DNA of 64,000 nucleotides from NCBI RefSeq assembly GCF_024198175.1, contig NZ_JAJVKV010000002.1:744001-808000 (forward strand). Reading direction: 5' to 3'. This DNA comes from Pyxidicoccus xibeiensis (GTDB taxonomy: Bacteria; Myxococcota; Myxococcia; Myxococcales; Myxococcaceae). A model generated the notes under the pieces. The model worked only from the letters and a program-made list of their open reading frames with translations. It was not told the DNA's origin and did not search any database. Positions 17,186 to 26,045 of the stretch are shown one piece after another. Every line of letters begins with the position of its first letter. The first letter of the stretch is position 1. Position numbers and translations under genes: made by a program.

Positions 17186-18725
17186 GGGGCTTCCTCCAGG
17201 TCCGCAGGCCGGCGGCCAGCGCGGACAGCGAGTGGTGGAGCAGGGCCGGCAGCCTGAGCAGCGCGCGGCCCGGGACGAAGGCGCCATGGGACAGGAACGT
17301 GGCGAGGGCCCGGCGCGCGGGCCAGTCCCGTAGCGGCCGGTCGATGCGCTCGCGCGCGAGCAGCTCCCGCAGCCGGAGCGCGTCGTGCAGCAGGACGACG
17401 GAGTGACGCTGGCGCGGGCCTCCGTCCAGGGCCGCGCTGTACCAGACCTGCGTGGGGACTTCGTGCCCGCGCAGCCACGCCTTGAAGGGCTCCACGGGCA
17501 GGCCCTTCTTCCAGCCCCCCCACCAGGCCCGCGTGGGGACGAAGCCGCGCGTCTTCTGGGGGAACCCCTCCGTGCGCCGCCAGATGAGCTCCAGGAAGTC
17601 GCGCACGTCTTTGTGGTCCACGAACGAGTCGATGTACGCCTCCCAGCTGTCGTCGTAGTTGCTGAAGAAGAGGAGGTGGTGCCCGCCGCGCGCATCCCCG
17701 TGCAGCAGCCAGCGCGCGCAGTGGATGGTCCGGATGTGGTTGAGCCCCACCACGTAGCGGCGCAGCCGCAGGTTCACGCTCGGCAGGGCGAGCTTCGTCA
17801 GCCACACCGCGGCCCGGCCTCCGGTGATGCGGGCCACGTGCACCATCGGGTGCTGCACCATCGCGTCGTGCGGAGGCGGCGGGCTCCGGCGGGACGTCAG
17901 CTCCGGAGCGCAGGGGCCCCACACCTTCGCCGGGGGCTTCGGACCGAACAGGGCCAGCCACAGCCTCAGCCCCTGGATGGCCGGGATGGTCCACAGGTAG
18001 CGGTAGAACGGGTACCTCAGCGAGGCGGTGGCCGCATCGCTCCGGGCCGAGGCCAGCCGCTGCGTCCACTGCGCGTCGGCCACGGTGGACGAGACGCTGA
18101 GCGCCACGTCGCGCAGCTCACGGTGCAGGTGCGGCAGCGCGTCGGCCTGCCCGCGCCAGGGCGTCTCCTTCAGCAGGGGGGCGCGGACATCCAGGTGCTC
18201 GTTCACCGCGCGAAGCACGTCCACGGCCTCGCGGAGCTCGTCGGGGGACTCGAAGCGATAGGCGAAGTCCACGTGCCGCGCGGTGGCGCTCACGCAGTGC
18301 TGGAGCAGCCAGTCCTCCACCTCGGCCGGCGCCGCCAGCCCCTGCTCCGGGTAGCCCGGGCAGGTCCGGTACAGGTCATCGAACACGCTGGCGGCCCGCG
18401 CTCCCTGCTCGCGCAGCTCCAGCAGCCAGGAGACGAAGTGGTGCAGGAAGCTCCGGTCCAGCTGGACCGCGTCTGCCCTGGCGCCGACGTCCACCTGAGC
18501 GACGTTGAAGTCCGCGCCGAAGACGAGGCGGAGGTCGCGGTCGCCCTCCGCTGCCTCCGGCGCGGTCAGGTCGATGATGGCCCAGCGTGCGAAGTGGAGC
18601 CCGGGCACGCCCGCGAAGAGCGACGTGCGGAGCGCCGAGGCCTCCGCCAGCCGTGCTTCCAGGGTGCGGAGCGCGTCGGGACGGATGCGGGTGATGACAG
18701 TCGTGGTGCCATGGTGCATGGACAT
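17127..18725 (-). CDS. DyP-operon protein with two similar FARW/CARW-type modules
   Basis: Protein of 532 residues of unknown family. It seems to contain a duplicated module: GLHFARWAIIDL, then LRLVFGADFNVAQVD, then RTCPGYPEQ in the first copy (about 42-127); HIRTIHCARWLLH, HLLFFSNYDDSWEAYIDSFV, then RRTEGFPQ in the second (about 330-390). The alternation resembles ferredoxin-like dimeric alpha/beta barrels, the fold to which DyP peroxidases and chlorite dismutases belong. Its 3' end overlaps the DyP gene by 59 bases, so the two proteins are translationally linked and probably act together. An ATG at 18725 or 18719 follows a G-rich ribosome site. No signal peptide is seen. Confidence 0.75.
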   Translation of the reverse strand: MSMHHGTTTVITRIRPDALRTLEARLAEASALRTSLFAGVPGLHFARWAIIDLTAPEAAEGDRDLRLVFGADFNVAQVDVGARADAVQLDRSFLHHFVSWLLELREQGARAASVFDDLYRTCPGYPEQGLAAPAEVEDWLLQHCVSATARHVDFAYRFESPDELREAVDVLRAVNEHLDVRAPLLKETPWRGQADALPHLHRELRDVALSVSSTVADAQWTQRLASARSDAATASLRYPFYRYLWTIPAIQGLRLWLALFGPKPPAKVWGPCAPELTSRRSPPPPHDAMVQHPMVHVARITGGRAAVWLTKLALPSVNLRLRRYVVGLNHIRTIHCARWLLHGDARGGHHLLFFSNYDDSWEAYIDSFVDHKDVRDFLELIWRRTEGFPQKTRGFVPTRAWWGGWKKGLPVEPFKAWLRGHEVPTQVWYSAALDGGPRQRHSVVLLHDALRLRELLARERIDRPLRDWPARRALATFLSHGAFVPGRALLRLPALLHHSLSALAAGLRTWRKPRVLDRPAFPPYSAHAPGAA

Positions 18726-19020
18726 CCCCCCTGCGCTTCGAGCTTCACCGGAAGCGGCCCGTGGCACTCCCTGATGTGGCGTCGGCACGGGCGCGAGAGA
18801 ACAAGCACGGCGTCAGGGGCTGCGCCTGCTCGCACCTCCCCGGGGGCTGGGAAGCAGACAGGTGCCGCGATACCGGTCCCGGACCGGCGGGTGGGGCAAG
18901 CCCATGCACCCGGGAGAACCGCCAGGGCAGGCCCCGGGCGTCTCCTTGTGGTGCACGAGGTCCGTTCCTAACCTGAACCTGGAAGCCTGGCGGGCGCGTG
19001 CCGTGGTGGGGGAATCGGCG

Positions 19021-22000
19021 ATGCCAGAACGGACCGGTGACGGGCAGAGACCGGAAGGCCCCACGCCAGCGCGGGAGCCGGACTGGGAGTCGTTCGGCCT
19101 GGAGGAGTTCCGCGAGGACCTGGAGGACTTCGAGGACACCTTCCTCAAGCAGGTGGCGCGCTCCTCCGTGCCGCCCCGCCTGCCCGTGCCGGGCATGTGG
19201 CTGGGAGACCGGGACGGGCGCCGCTACGAGGTGCTCGAGGAGCTGGGGGGCGGCGCCATGGGCCAGGTGTTCCGCGCCCAGGACACCGTGCTGCAGCGGA
19301 AGGTGGCGCTGAAGTTCCTCGTCCCGCACGAGTCGCTCGCCGAGGCGCCGATGATTGCGCTGCTGCGGCAGGAGGGGCGCGCGATTGCCCAGCTCGACCA
19401 CGAGCACATCGTCCGCATCTTCAACGTGGACGTCTGGAGCAGCGCGCCGGGAGAGCCCCCGGTTCCCTTCCTCGTCATGGAGTGCCTGGAGGGCGAGTCC
19501 CTGTCCGCGCTCCTCCGGCGGAGCCGGCCGGGTCCGCGCCGCGCCATGGAGATCCTGGACGCGGTGGCCGCGGGGCTGGCGCACGCGCACGAGCGCCACA
19601 TCGTCCACCGCGACCTGAAGCCCAGCAACGTCTTCATCACCCGCAGGGGCGTGGTGAAGATCCTCGACTTCGGCCTCGCCTGGCTCGCCGCCGCCAGCGC
19701 GCCGCCCGACGTGGCGCTGTCCACCGCGGGCACGCCGCCGTACATGGCGCCGGAGCAGTGGCGCGGCGAGGCCCAGGACGCGCGCACCGACCTGTGGGCC
19801 GCCGGCATCCTGCTCTTCGAGATGCTCACCGGCGAGCCGCCCTATCAGGGCACGCCCGAGGAGATTCGCGCCCGCGTCACCTCCGCCGACCCGGCCCCGT
19901 CGGTGAGGGAGCGTGTCCCCACGCTGCCCGAGATGGTGGACCGGTTGCTGGGCTCGCTGCTGGCCAAGTCTCCGGGAGACCGCATCGGCTCGGCGGTGGA
20001 GCTGCGCGAGCGGCTGCAGCAGGTGGAGGAGGGGCTGGCGCCCCGGAGGCAGCCCACCGGCAGTGTGGCCCCGCAGCGGCGGCAGGTGACGCTGCTCGCC
20101 TGCCGGCTGGCGGACGTGGCGGGACTGGCCACGCGGCTGGACGCGGAGGACGTGGGCGAGCTGGAGGCCGCGTTCCACCGGAGCTGCTCGGAGGTCATCC
20201 ATGAGCACGGGGGCTCCGTCGTCCTGTGCGTGGGGGAGGAGGTGCTCGGCTGCTTCGGACATCCGGTGACGCACGAGGATGACTCGGAGCGCGCGGTGAA
20301 CGCGGGGCTGCGCCTGGCCTCGGCCGTGGCGCCTGCGCTCCAGGAGTCGCTGATGCTGCCACCGGGCCGCGAGCTGGCCCTGAAGGTGGGCATCCACACG
20401 GACATGGTGGTGCTGGACGACACGTCCATCCAGGGGGAGGCCCCGCGCATGGCCACGTGGCTCGCCCGGCAGGCGGAGCCCGGCACCGTGTGCGTGAGCG
20501 GCTCCACGCACATGCTGATTCGCGGCGCCTTCGTGACGCAGGCCATGGCGCCCATGCGCTTCACCGGCCTGTCCGGCGTGCGCGACGTGTCCGTGCACCA
20601 GCTGCTGCGCCCGCGCCGCACCGCGAGCCGGTTCGACCGCTCGCTCGTGGCGCGTCCGCTGACGCCGCTGGTGGGACGGCGCTCGGAGCTCCAGCGACTG
20701 ATGGGCTGGTGGGAGGAGGCGAGGAGCGGGCACGGCGTGTGCGGCCTGGTCACCGGAGAGGCGGGCATGGGCAAGTCACGGCTGCTGCGCGAGGTGCGCG
20801 AGCGCGTGTCCCCCTTCACCGCCATCCGCCTGCGCTGCCAGTGCTGGCCCCAGTCGAGCACCAGCGCCTTCGCGCCCATCATCGAGCTGCTGCGGCACCT
20901 GCTCCAACTGGACGTGGAGGGCACGCCCACGCAGCACCGCGCGAAGCTGGAGGCGGGGCTGGGTGCGCTCGGGATGGGCCAACAGCGCACGTGGGTGCTG
21001 TCCGGGCTGGTGGGCCTGTCCGGGGACTCGGGCGCGGTGCACCTGCGCTACACACCGGACCGGCTGAAGCAGGAGACGCTGGAGGCGCTGACGGCCCTGC
21101 TGATGAAGCTGGCCGAGGAGCGGCCGGTGCTCGCGGAGATGGAGGATCTGCACTGGGCGGACCCGTCCACGCTGCAACTGCTCACCGTGTTGCTGGAGAA
21201 GCTGCCCCGGATGCGCGCCTGCCTGCTGCTCACCGCGCGCGCCGACTTCCGGCCGCCCTGGCACGCGAGCGCCGACGTCCGCCAGCTGAAGCTGGAGCGG
21301 CTGCCGGTCGCCCTCGCCGGGGAGCTGGTCCGCAAGGCCGCGGGGCGCGAGTCGCTGCCAACGACGCTGGTGGCGCACCTGGTGGCCAAGACGGACGGCG
21401 TGCCCCTGTTCGCGGAGGAGCTGACGCGCACCGTGCTGGAGCGCCCCTCCGACGAGGAGATGGACCCGGGCGCGTGGACGTCGCCGGTGCCGCTGTCGCT
21501 GCGGGAGCTGCTCCTCACGCGGCTGGACAGGCTCCCCGCGCCCCAGAAAGAGCTGGCCCAGCTGTGCGCGGTGGTGGGGCGCAGCTTCCCGCACGCGCTG
21601 CTGGCCTCGCTGTCCGGCCGGAGCGAGACGGCCCTCAGGAAGGACCTGGCCGGGCTCGTCGCGGAGGGGCTGCTCCAGCCGGAGGAGGCCGCGGAGCCGC
21701 GCTTCGGCTTCCGGCACGCGCTCATCCAGGACGCGGCGTCGGACTCGCTGCCCCGGCTGCTGCGGCGCCAGTACCACCGGCGCATCGCCCGGGTGCTGGC
21801 GGAGCAGTTCCCCGAGGTGACGGAGGCCCAGCCGGACCTGCTCGCCTGGCACTACACCGAGTCGGGGCAGGTGGAGGCGGCGCTCCGGTGGTGGGCGCGC
21901 GCGGGGGAGCTGGCCAGCCTGCGCTCGGCCAACATGGAAGCCCTCAGCCACCTGCGGCAGGCGCTGGAGCTGCTGCTCACGCTGCCGCCCTCGCGCGAGC

Positions 22001-23106
22001 GCTCCGGACAGGAGCTGAAGCTGCTCATCTCCCTGCAGTGGTCGCTGATGCAGGTGCAGGGGTACCACTCTCCGGAGGGCGAGGAGGTGTACGCCCGGGT
22101 GCGGGCGCTGCTGCGCGAGCTGGAGGAGGACCTGCCCCGGCTGGAGCCCGCCTACTGGGTGCCCTTCGCGTACGCCTTCGCGCGGGCGCGGTGGGACGAG
22201 GCACACGAGATGGCGGAGCGGCTGGTGAGGCTGGGCCGCCAGCACAGCCAGCGCGACCTGCTGGCGCTGGGCTACCGGATGATGGCCGCCGACTTCTTCA
22301 CCTGGGGCAACGTCCCCACCGCGCTGGAGCACGTGGAGCTGGCGCTCGCGTTCTCCGACTTCGGGCTGGAGCAGCACCAGGTGCTGGCGGTGAAGCACGG
22401 GGTGAATCCCCGCGTGGCGGCCCTGGCGTATGCGGCGATGCTGTTCGCGGTGGTGGACGCGCCGGAGCGCTCGCGTGAGCACGGACGGCTGGCGCTGCGG
22501 CTGGCCATGGACATCGGCCACCCCAACACGACGGGCTTCGCGCTGCTCTACGTGGCGCTGGCGGGCCAGCTGCGGCGCGAGCCTCGCGAGGTGCTGGAGC
22601 TGTGCGACCGCAACATCGCGCTGTCCAGGGACCACCACCTGCGGCTGTGGCTGGGCTGGGCCGCGCTGCTGCGCGCCTGGGCCCAGGCCATGCTGGGCAG
22701 CGAGCGCGAGGGCCTGGCCCGGATGCAGGCGGCGATGGCGCAGTGGCGCCGGGCCGGCTTCAACGCGGGGCTGCCGCACGACCTGGGCATGCTGGCGGAA
22801 ATCCACCTGCTGCTGGGCCAGTCGCACGAGGCCCTGGTGGCGGTGCACGAGGCGTTGATGCTCGCCGAGGAGACCGGCGAGCGCTCCTACGAGGTGGTGC
22901 TGCGAGGGTTGGAGGCGGAAGCGCTCCATGGGCTCGGCCGGGAGCGGGAGGCGAGCGAGGCGTATTCGCGGGCGCTGCGACTGGCGGCATCCCAGGGGGC
23001 GGTGGGGTACGACCGGCTGGTGCGGGAGCACCGCATCGGCCACCGGTGGGTGGAGCTGCCGGTGACTCCGGGCACGCAGCTGGAGGAACCGGCGCCCGGC
23101 GCATGA
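19021..23106 (+). CDS. Ser/Thr kinase - cyclase-like - AAA ATPase - TPR fusion protein
   Basis: Giant cytoplasmic protein of 1361 residues. The Hanks-type kinase (about 69-340) has the glycine loop LGGGAMGQVF, Lys98 in VALKFL, HRDLKPSN, DFGLAW and APEQW, all intact. A class III cyclase-like domain follows (about 350-530), then an ATPase with Walker A GEAGMGKSRLL and Walker B region EMEDLHWADPST, and a TPR-rich tail. The layout matches the myxobacterial kinase/cyclase fusion family first annotated near TOMM peptide clusters, but no TOMM biosynthetic genes are seen here. The cyclase has lost key residues (see findings). The ATG at 19021 starts right after GTGGGGGAATCGGCG. An ECF sigma gene follows 82 bases downstream. 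Confidence 0.9.
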   Translation: MPERTGDGQRPEGPTPAREPDWESFGLEEFREDLEDFEDTFLKQVARSSVPPRLPVPGMWLGDRDGRRYEVLEELGGGAMGQVFRAQDTVLQRKVALKFLVPHESLAEAPMIALLRQEGRAIAQLDHEHIVRIFNVDVWSSAPGEPPVPFLVMECLEGESLSALLRRSRPGPRRAMEILDAVAAGLAHAHERHIVHRDLKPSNVFITRRGVVKILDFGLAWLAAASAPPDVALSTAGTPPYMAPEQWRGEAQDARTDLWAAGILLFEMLTGEPPYQGTPEEIRARVTSADPAPSVRERVPTLPEMVDRLLGSLLAKSPGDRIGSAVELRERLQQVEEGLAPRRQPTGSVAPQRRQVTLLACRLADVAGLATRLDAEDVGELEAAFHRSCSEVIHEHGGSVVLCVGEEVLGCFGHPVTHEDDSERAVNAGLRLASAVAPALQESLMLPPGRELALKVGIHTDMVVLDDTSIQGEAPRMATWLARQAEPGTVCVSGSTHMLIRGAFVTQAMAPMRFTGLSGVRDVSVHQLLRPRRTASRFDRSLVARPLTPLVGRRSELQRLMGWWEEARSGHGVCGLVTGEAGMGKSRLLREVRERVSPFTAIRLRCQCWPQSSTSAFAPIIELLRHLLQLDVEGTPTQHRAKLEAGLGALGMGQQRTWVLSGLVGLSGDSGAVHLRYTPDRLKQETLEALTALLMKLAEERPVLAEMEDLHWADPSTLQLLTVLLEKLPRMRACLLLTARADFRPPWHASADVRQLKLERLPVALAGELVRKAAGRESLPTTLVAHLVAKTDGVPLFAEELTRTVLERPSDEEMDPGAWTSPVPLSLRELLLTRLDRLPAPQKELAQLCAVVGRSFPHALLASLSGRSETALRKDLAGLVAEGLLQPEEAAEPRFGFRHALIQDAASDSLPRLLRRQYHRRIARVLAEQFPEVTEAQPDLLAWHYTESGQVEAALRWWARAGELASLRSANMEALSHLRQALELLLTLPPSRERSGQELKLLISLQWSLMQVQGYHSPEGEEVYARVRALLRELEEDLPRLEPAYWVPFAYAFARARWDEAHEMAERLVRLGRQHSQRDLLALGYRMMAADFFTWGNVPTALEHVELALAFSDFGLEQHQVLAVKHGVNPRVAALAYAAMLFAVVDAPERSREHGRLALRLAMDIGHPNTTGFALLYVALAGQLRREPREVLELCDRNIALSRDHHLRLWLGWAALLRAWAQAMLGSEREGLARMQAAMAQWRRAGFNAGLPHDLGMLAEIHLLLGQSHEALVAVHEALMLAEETGERSYEVVLRGLEAEALHGLGREREASEAYSRALRLAASQGAVGYDRLVREHRIGHRWVELPVTPGTQLEEPAPGA

Positions 23107-23188
23107 GCGGGCAGGCGGGACGAGGGGCGGCGTCACAGGATGGGCGGGGTGACTCCGTCCGGCATGCGAGGAGCAGGAGCGTGACGCG

Positions 23189-23854
23189 ATGATGGGTCCG
23201 ACGGTGGAGACGGACGAGGTCCGGGGAGCTGGTGCGCCCGCATCTCGCGAGCAGGTGGAGGCGCAGCTGCATGGCCACTGTCTGCAAGGTGAGTACAGCG
23301 AGGCGGTGGAGCTGGCGATGCGCTCGTACGGGCCGGAGATACGGAGGCTGATGGCCTCCGTGCTCCACCACCCGGAGCTGGCGAAGGACGCCTTCAGCCT
23401 CTTCAGTGAGAACCTGGTGAAGGGGTTGCCGGGCTTCCGGTGGGAGAGCTCGTTCCGGACGTGGGCGTACCGGCTGGCGCGCAACGCGTGCTACCACCAG
23501 CTCCACACGCCCGCGTCGCGCGAGCAGCCCGTGAGCGAGCCCGCGGCGAACGAGCCGCAGCGGCACCGCACGGACACGCAGCCCTGGCAGCGCACGGCGG
23601 TGAAGGAGCGCTTCCGCGCGCTGCGGGAGCGGCTGGAGCCCCACGAGCGGATGCTGCTGATGCTGCGCGTGGACCAGCGCCTGCCGTGGACGGAGATTGC
23701 CCGGGTGATGGCGGAGCCGGACGAGTCCGTCACCCGCGACGCGCTGAACCGCCGCGCCACGGCGCTGCGCCAGCAGTTCCAGCGGGTGAAGGCCCGGCTG
23801 CGGGCCATCGCCATCGAGCAGGGCGTGATTCCCGCCGACCGGTTGGACGCGTAG
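23189..23854 (+). CDS. ECF-type RNA polymerase sigma factor
   Basis: Protein of 221 residues with a region-2-like segment (residues about 50-105, containing FSLFSENLVKGLPGFRWESS and FRTWAYRLARNACYH) and a region-4-like helix-turn-helix (LRVDQRLPWTEIARVMAEPD). The RTWAYRLARN core is typical of ECF sigma factors. No anti-sigma gene is adjacent; the upstream neighbour is the kinase fusion protein, in the same direction, which suggests control by phosphorylation, and the convergent neighbour is a VWA lipoprotein. The N-terminus is longer than usual. Confidence 0.8.
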   Translation: MMGPTVETDEVRGAGAPASREQVEAQLHGHCLQGEYSEAVELAMRSYGPEIRRLMASVLHHPELAKDAFSLFSENLVKGLPGFRWESSFRTWAYRLARNACYHQLHTPASREQPVSEPAANEPQRHRTDTQPWQRTAVKERFRALRERLEPHERMLLMLRVDQRLPWTEIARVMAEPDESVTRDALNRRATALRQQFQRVKARLRAIAIEQGVIPADRLDA

Positions 23855-23868
23855 TCGCCGCGCGGGGA

Positions 23869-25794
23869 CTACCTCGCCGCGACGCTCCGAAGCAGGGGGC
23901 GGGCCTTCTCCAGCAGCGTCAGGAACTCCTCACGCTCGGCATTTCCCTCGGGCGTGGCGGCCCTGGCGATGTCGCGCACCGAGTCGGAGCTCCAGCGCGC
24001 TGCGTGGGGGCTGCGACGCAGCAGCTCCGCCGCGCCCATCACCGCCGTCGCGAAGCGCAGGTCGGCGCCTGCCTCCTGGAACGTGCTCGCGAGCGCGCTC
24101 GCGGGGAAGCGGTACGCGCGCTCGGTGGCGGACTCGCCGCGCGGCTTCTTGGCGCGCACGCGCACGGTGGCCAGTCCTTCGCCCGCGCCGGGCTTCAGCT
24201 CCAGCTCGTACAGGGCGGTGACGGTGTGGCCGGAGCCAATCTCTCCCGCGTCCACCCGGTCGTTCCGGAAGTCGTGGTCCGCGATGTCGCGGTTCTCGTA
24301 GCCGACGAGCCGGTAGCGGGCGACCTGCTTCGGGTCGAAGTCCACCTGCAGCTTCACGTCCTGCGCGATGACCTCCAGCGTCCCGCCGAGCTGCTTCACG
24401 AAGATGCGCCGCGCGGCATGCAGCGAGTCCACGTAGAAGTGGTTGCCGTTCCCCTGGTCCGCGAGCTGCTCCATCATCGTGTCCTGGTAGTTGCCCATCC
24501 CGAAGCCCACGGTGGTGACGGTGATGCCCTCCTTCACGTGGCCGCGGATGGTCTTCAGGATGTCCGAGTGGCTCGTCGCGCCCACGTTGGCGTCGCCGTC
24601 CGAGAGGATGATGACCCGCGACAGGGAGCTGCCATCCAGCGCCGTCATCGCCTCCTGGTAGGCCAGCTCGATGCCAGAGGCCATCGCGGTGGAGCCCCCG
24701 GCGGACAGGTCCTCGATGGCGGCGTGGATCTGCGCCTTGTGCTCCATGCCCGTGTGGGGCAGCACCCGGCGCACGTTGCCCGCGTACGTGACGAGCGCCA
24801 CCGTGTCGCCGTCACGCAGCTGGTCCACCAGCATCCGCAGTGCGCGCTTCGCCAGGGGCAGCCGGTCCGGTGACTGCATGGAGCCTGAGACGTCCACGAG
24901 GAACGTGAGGTGCGCGGGCTTGCGCTCGGAGATGCTCAGATGGCGGCCCTGCACGCCCACGCGCAGCAGGTGGCGGCCCGGCGTGTACGGAGACGGCGCG
25001 GCGTCCAGGTGGACCGCCAGCGGGCCGTTGCTGGCGGAGGGCTCCGGGTACGTGTAGCGGAAGTAGTTGAGGAACTCCTCCACGCGCACGGCTTCACGCG
25101 GGGGCAGGACGCCGTCGACCAGCTTGCGCCGCGCCAGCGTGTACGACGCGGTGTCCACGTCCACCGCGAAGGTGGACAGCCGGTCCTCCGAGGCGGAGAC
25201 GAAGGGATTCACGCCATGGTCCTGGTAGCCCTCGGTGTTGGCCTCGGGCTCTTTCGGAGCGACGTTGCCGCCGAGCGCCGCGGTACCGGAGCCGGAGAGG
25301 GTCGTGACGATGCGCTTGCCCGAGACGGCGCCCTTGCCGCCCAGGCTGACGGAGGCGCCGTAGCTCACGGTGCCGCCCCCGCGGCCCTTCGTGCCAAGGC
25401 CTCCCATGCCCATGCCGTTGCCCGAGCCCGTGCCGCCTCCGCCCGACGCGGTACCGCGCAGGCCGAGCATGGAGCCGGGGCCGGGGCCGGCCCGGGAGGG
25501 GGCTCCCATCTGTCCATCGCCCGTGCCCATCGGGGCGGAGAGCTCAGGGCTCCCGGTGATTTTCATCGCCCGCGTCGCGTCGGGCGCCGCTCTGAGAACG
25601 GGCTTCGCGCTGGAGGACGGCGGGCTGGAGGAGGGCGCCACCTTCGCGGCGTCCTTCTGGCTCACCAGCTTCGCCTCGATTCGATGGGTGGAGTCAGCCT
25701 GCTCCGCCTCGTCTCGTGAGCTACAGCCCGACACCGTGCTTCCCACCGCGAGCGCGCACACGACTCCCATGACGGCCAGCTGGCTCCGCCTCAT
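23869..25794 (-). CDS. YfbK-like von Willebrand factor A lipoprotein
   Basis: Protein of 641 residues with a lipoprotein signal (MGVVCALAVGSTVSGCSS). A Ser/Pro/Gly-rich stretch (about 50-160) contains long glycine runs. The YfbK N-terminal motif (TFAVDVDTASYTLARR and EEFLNYFRYTYPEP) precedes a VWA domain with an intact MIDAS start (FLVDVSGSMQS) and IILSDGDANVG, and a C-terminal YfbK-type domain. VWA domains bind partner proteins through a metal ion. The ATG at 25794 follows AAGGGAGGCAGGGC. YfbK-like genes elsewhere are often next to ECF sigma genes; here the ECF gene is convergent, 14 bases away. Confidence 0.88.
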   Translation of the reverse strand: MRRSQLAVMGVVCALAVGSTVSGCSSRDEAEQADSTHRIEAKLVSQKDAAKVAPSSSPPSSSAKPVLRAAPDATRAMKITGSPELSAPMGTGDGQMGAPSRAGPGPGSMLGLRGTASGGGGTGSGNGMGMGGLGTKGRGGGTVSYGASVSLGGKGAVSGKRIVTTLSGSGTAALGGNVAPKEPEANTEGYQDHGVNPFVSASEDRLSTFAVDVDTASYTLARRKLVDGVLPPREAVRVEEFLNYFRYTYPEPSASNGPLAVHLDAAPSPYTPGRHLLRVGVQGRHLSISERKPAHLTFLVDVSGSMQSPDRLPLAKRALRMLVDQLRDGDTVALVTYAGNVRRVLPHTGMEHKAQIHAAIEDLSAGGSTAMASGIELAYQEAMTALDGSSLSRVIILSDGDANVGATSHSDILKTIRGHVKEGITVTTVGFGMGNYQDTMMEQLADQGNGNHFYVDSLHAARRIFVKQLGGTLEVIAQDVKLQVDFDPKQVARYRLVGYENRDIADHDFRNDRVDAGEIGSGHTVTALYELELKPGAGEGLATVRVRAKKPRGESATERAYRFPASALASTFQEAGADLRFATAVMGAAELLRRSPHAARWSSDSVRDIARAATPEGNAEREEFLTLLEKARPLLRSVAAR

Positions 25795-26045
25795 GCCCTG
25801 CCTCCCTTGTTCGGATTCGCAAGGCACTCCGACAACGGCATGCGGAAACAGGTTCCACGCGGTCAGCACATGGCCCTGTTTCGGGCGTTCCGGCACATCC
25901 CAGCGCCGCAACGTCTTGTCGGTGCCGGAGGACGCGGGCGCCTTGCCGTCAGGGGACGCCTGGGGTGGGCCATGTGGCGCCCGCAATCCCACAGGCAGGC
26001 ACGGCTCCCGTGGCGGTGTCCGCGGAGCGCGTCTAGGTTCATGGG

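Noticed and set aside
18726-19020. Short frames in the gap before the kinase gene
   Set aside because: No ribosome site and Arg/Gly/Pro-rich translations; the gap is better explained as the divergent promoter region.
25795-26045. Precursor peptide gene for the MNIO enzyme
   Set aside because: The only frame here (80 residues) has no leader-like start or repeated Cys core and overlaps the enzyme start.
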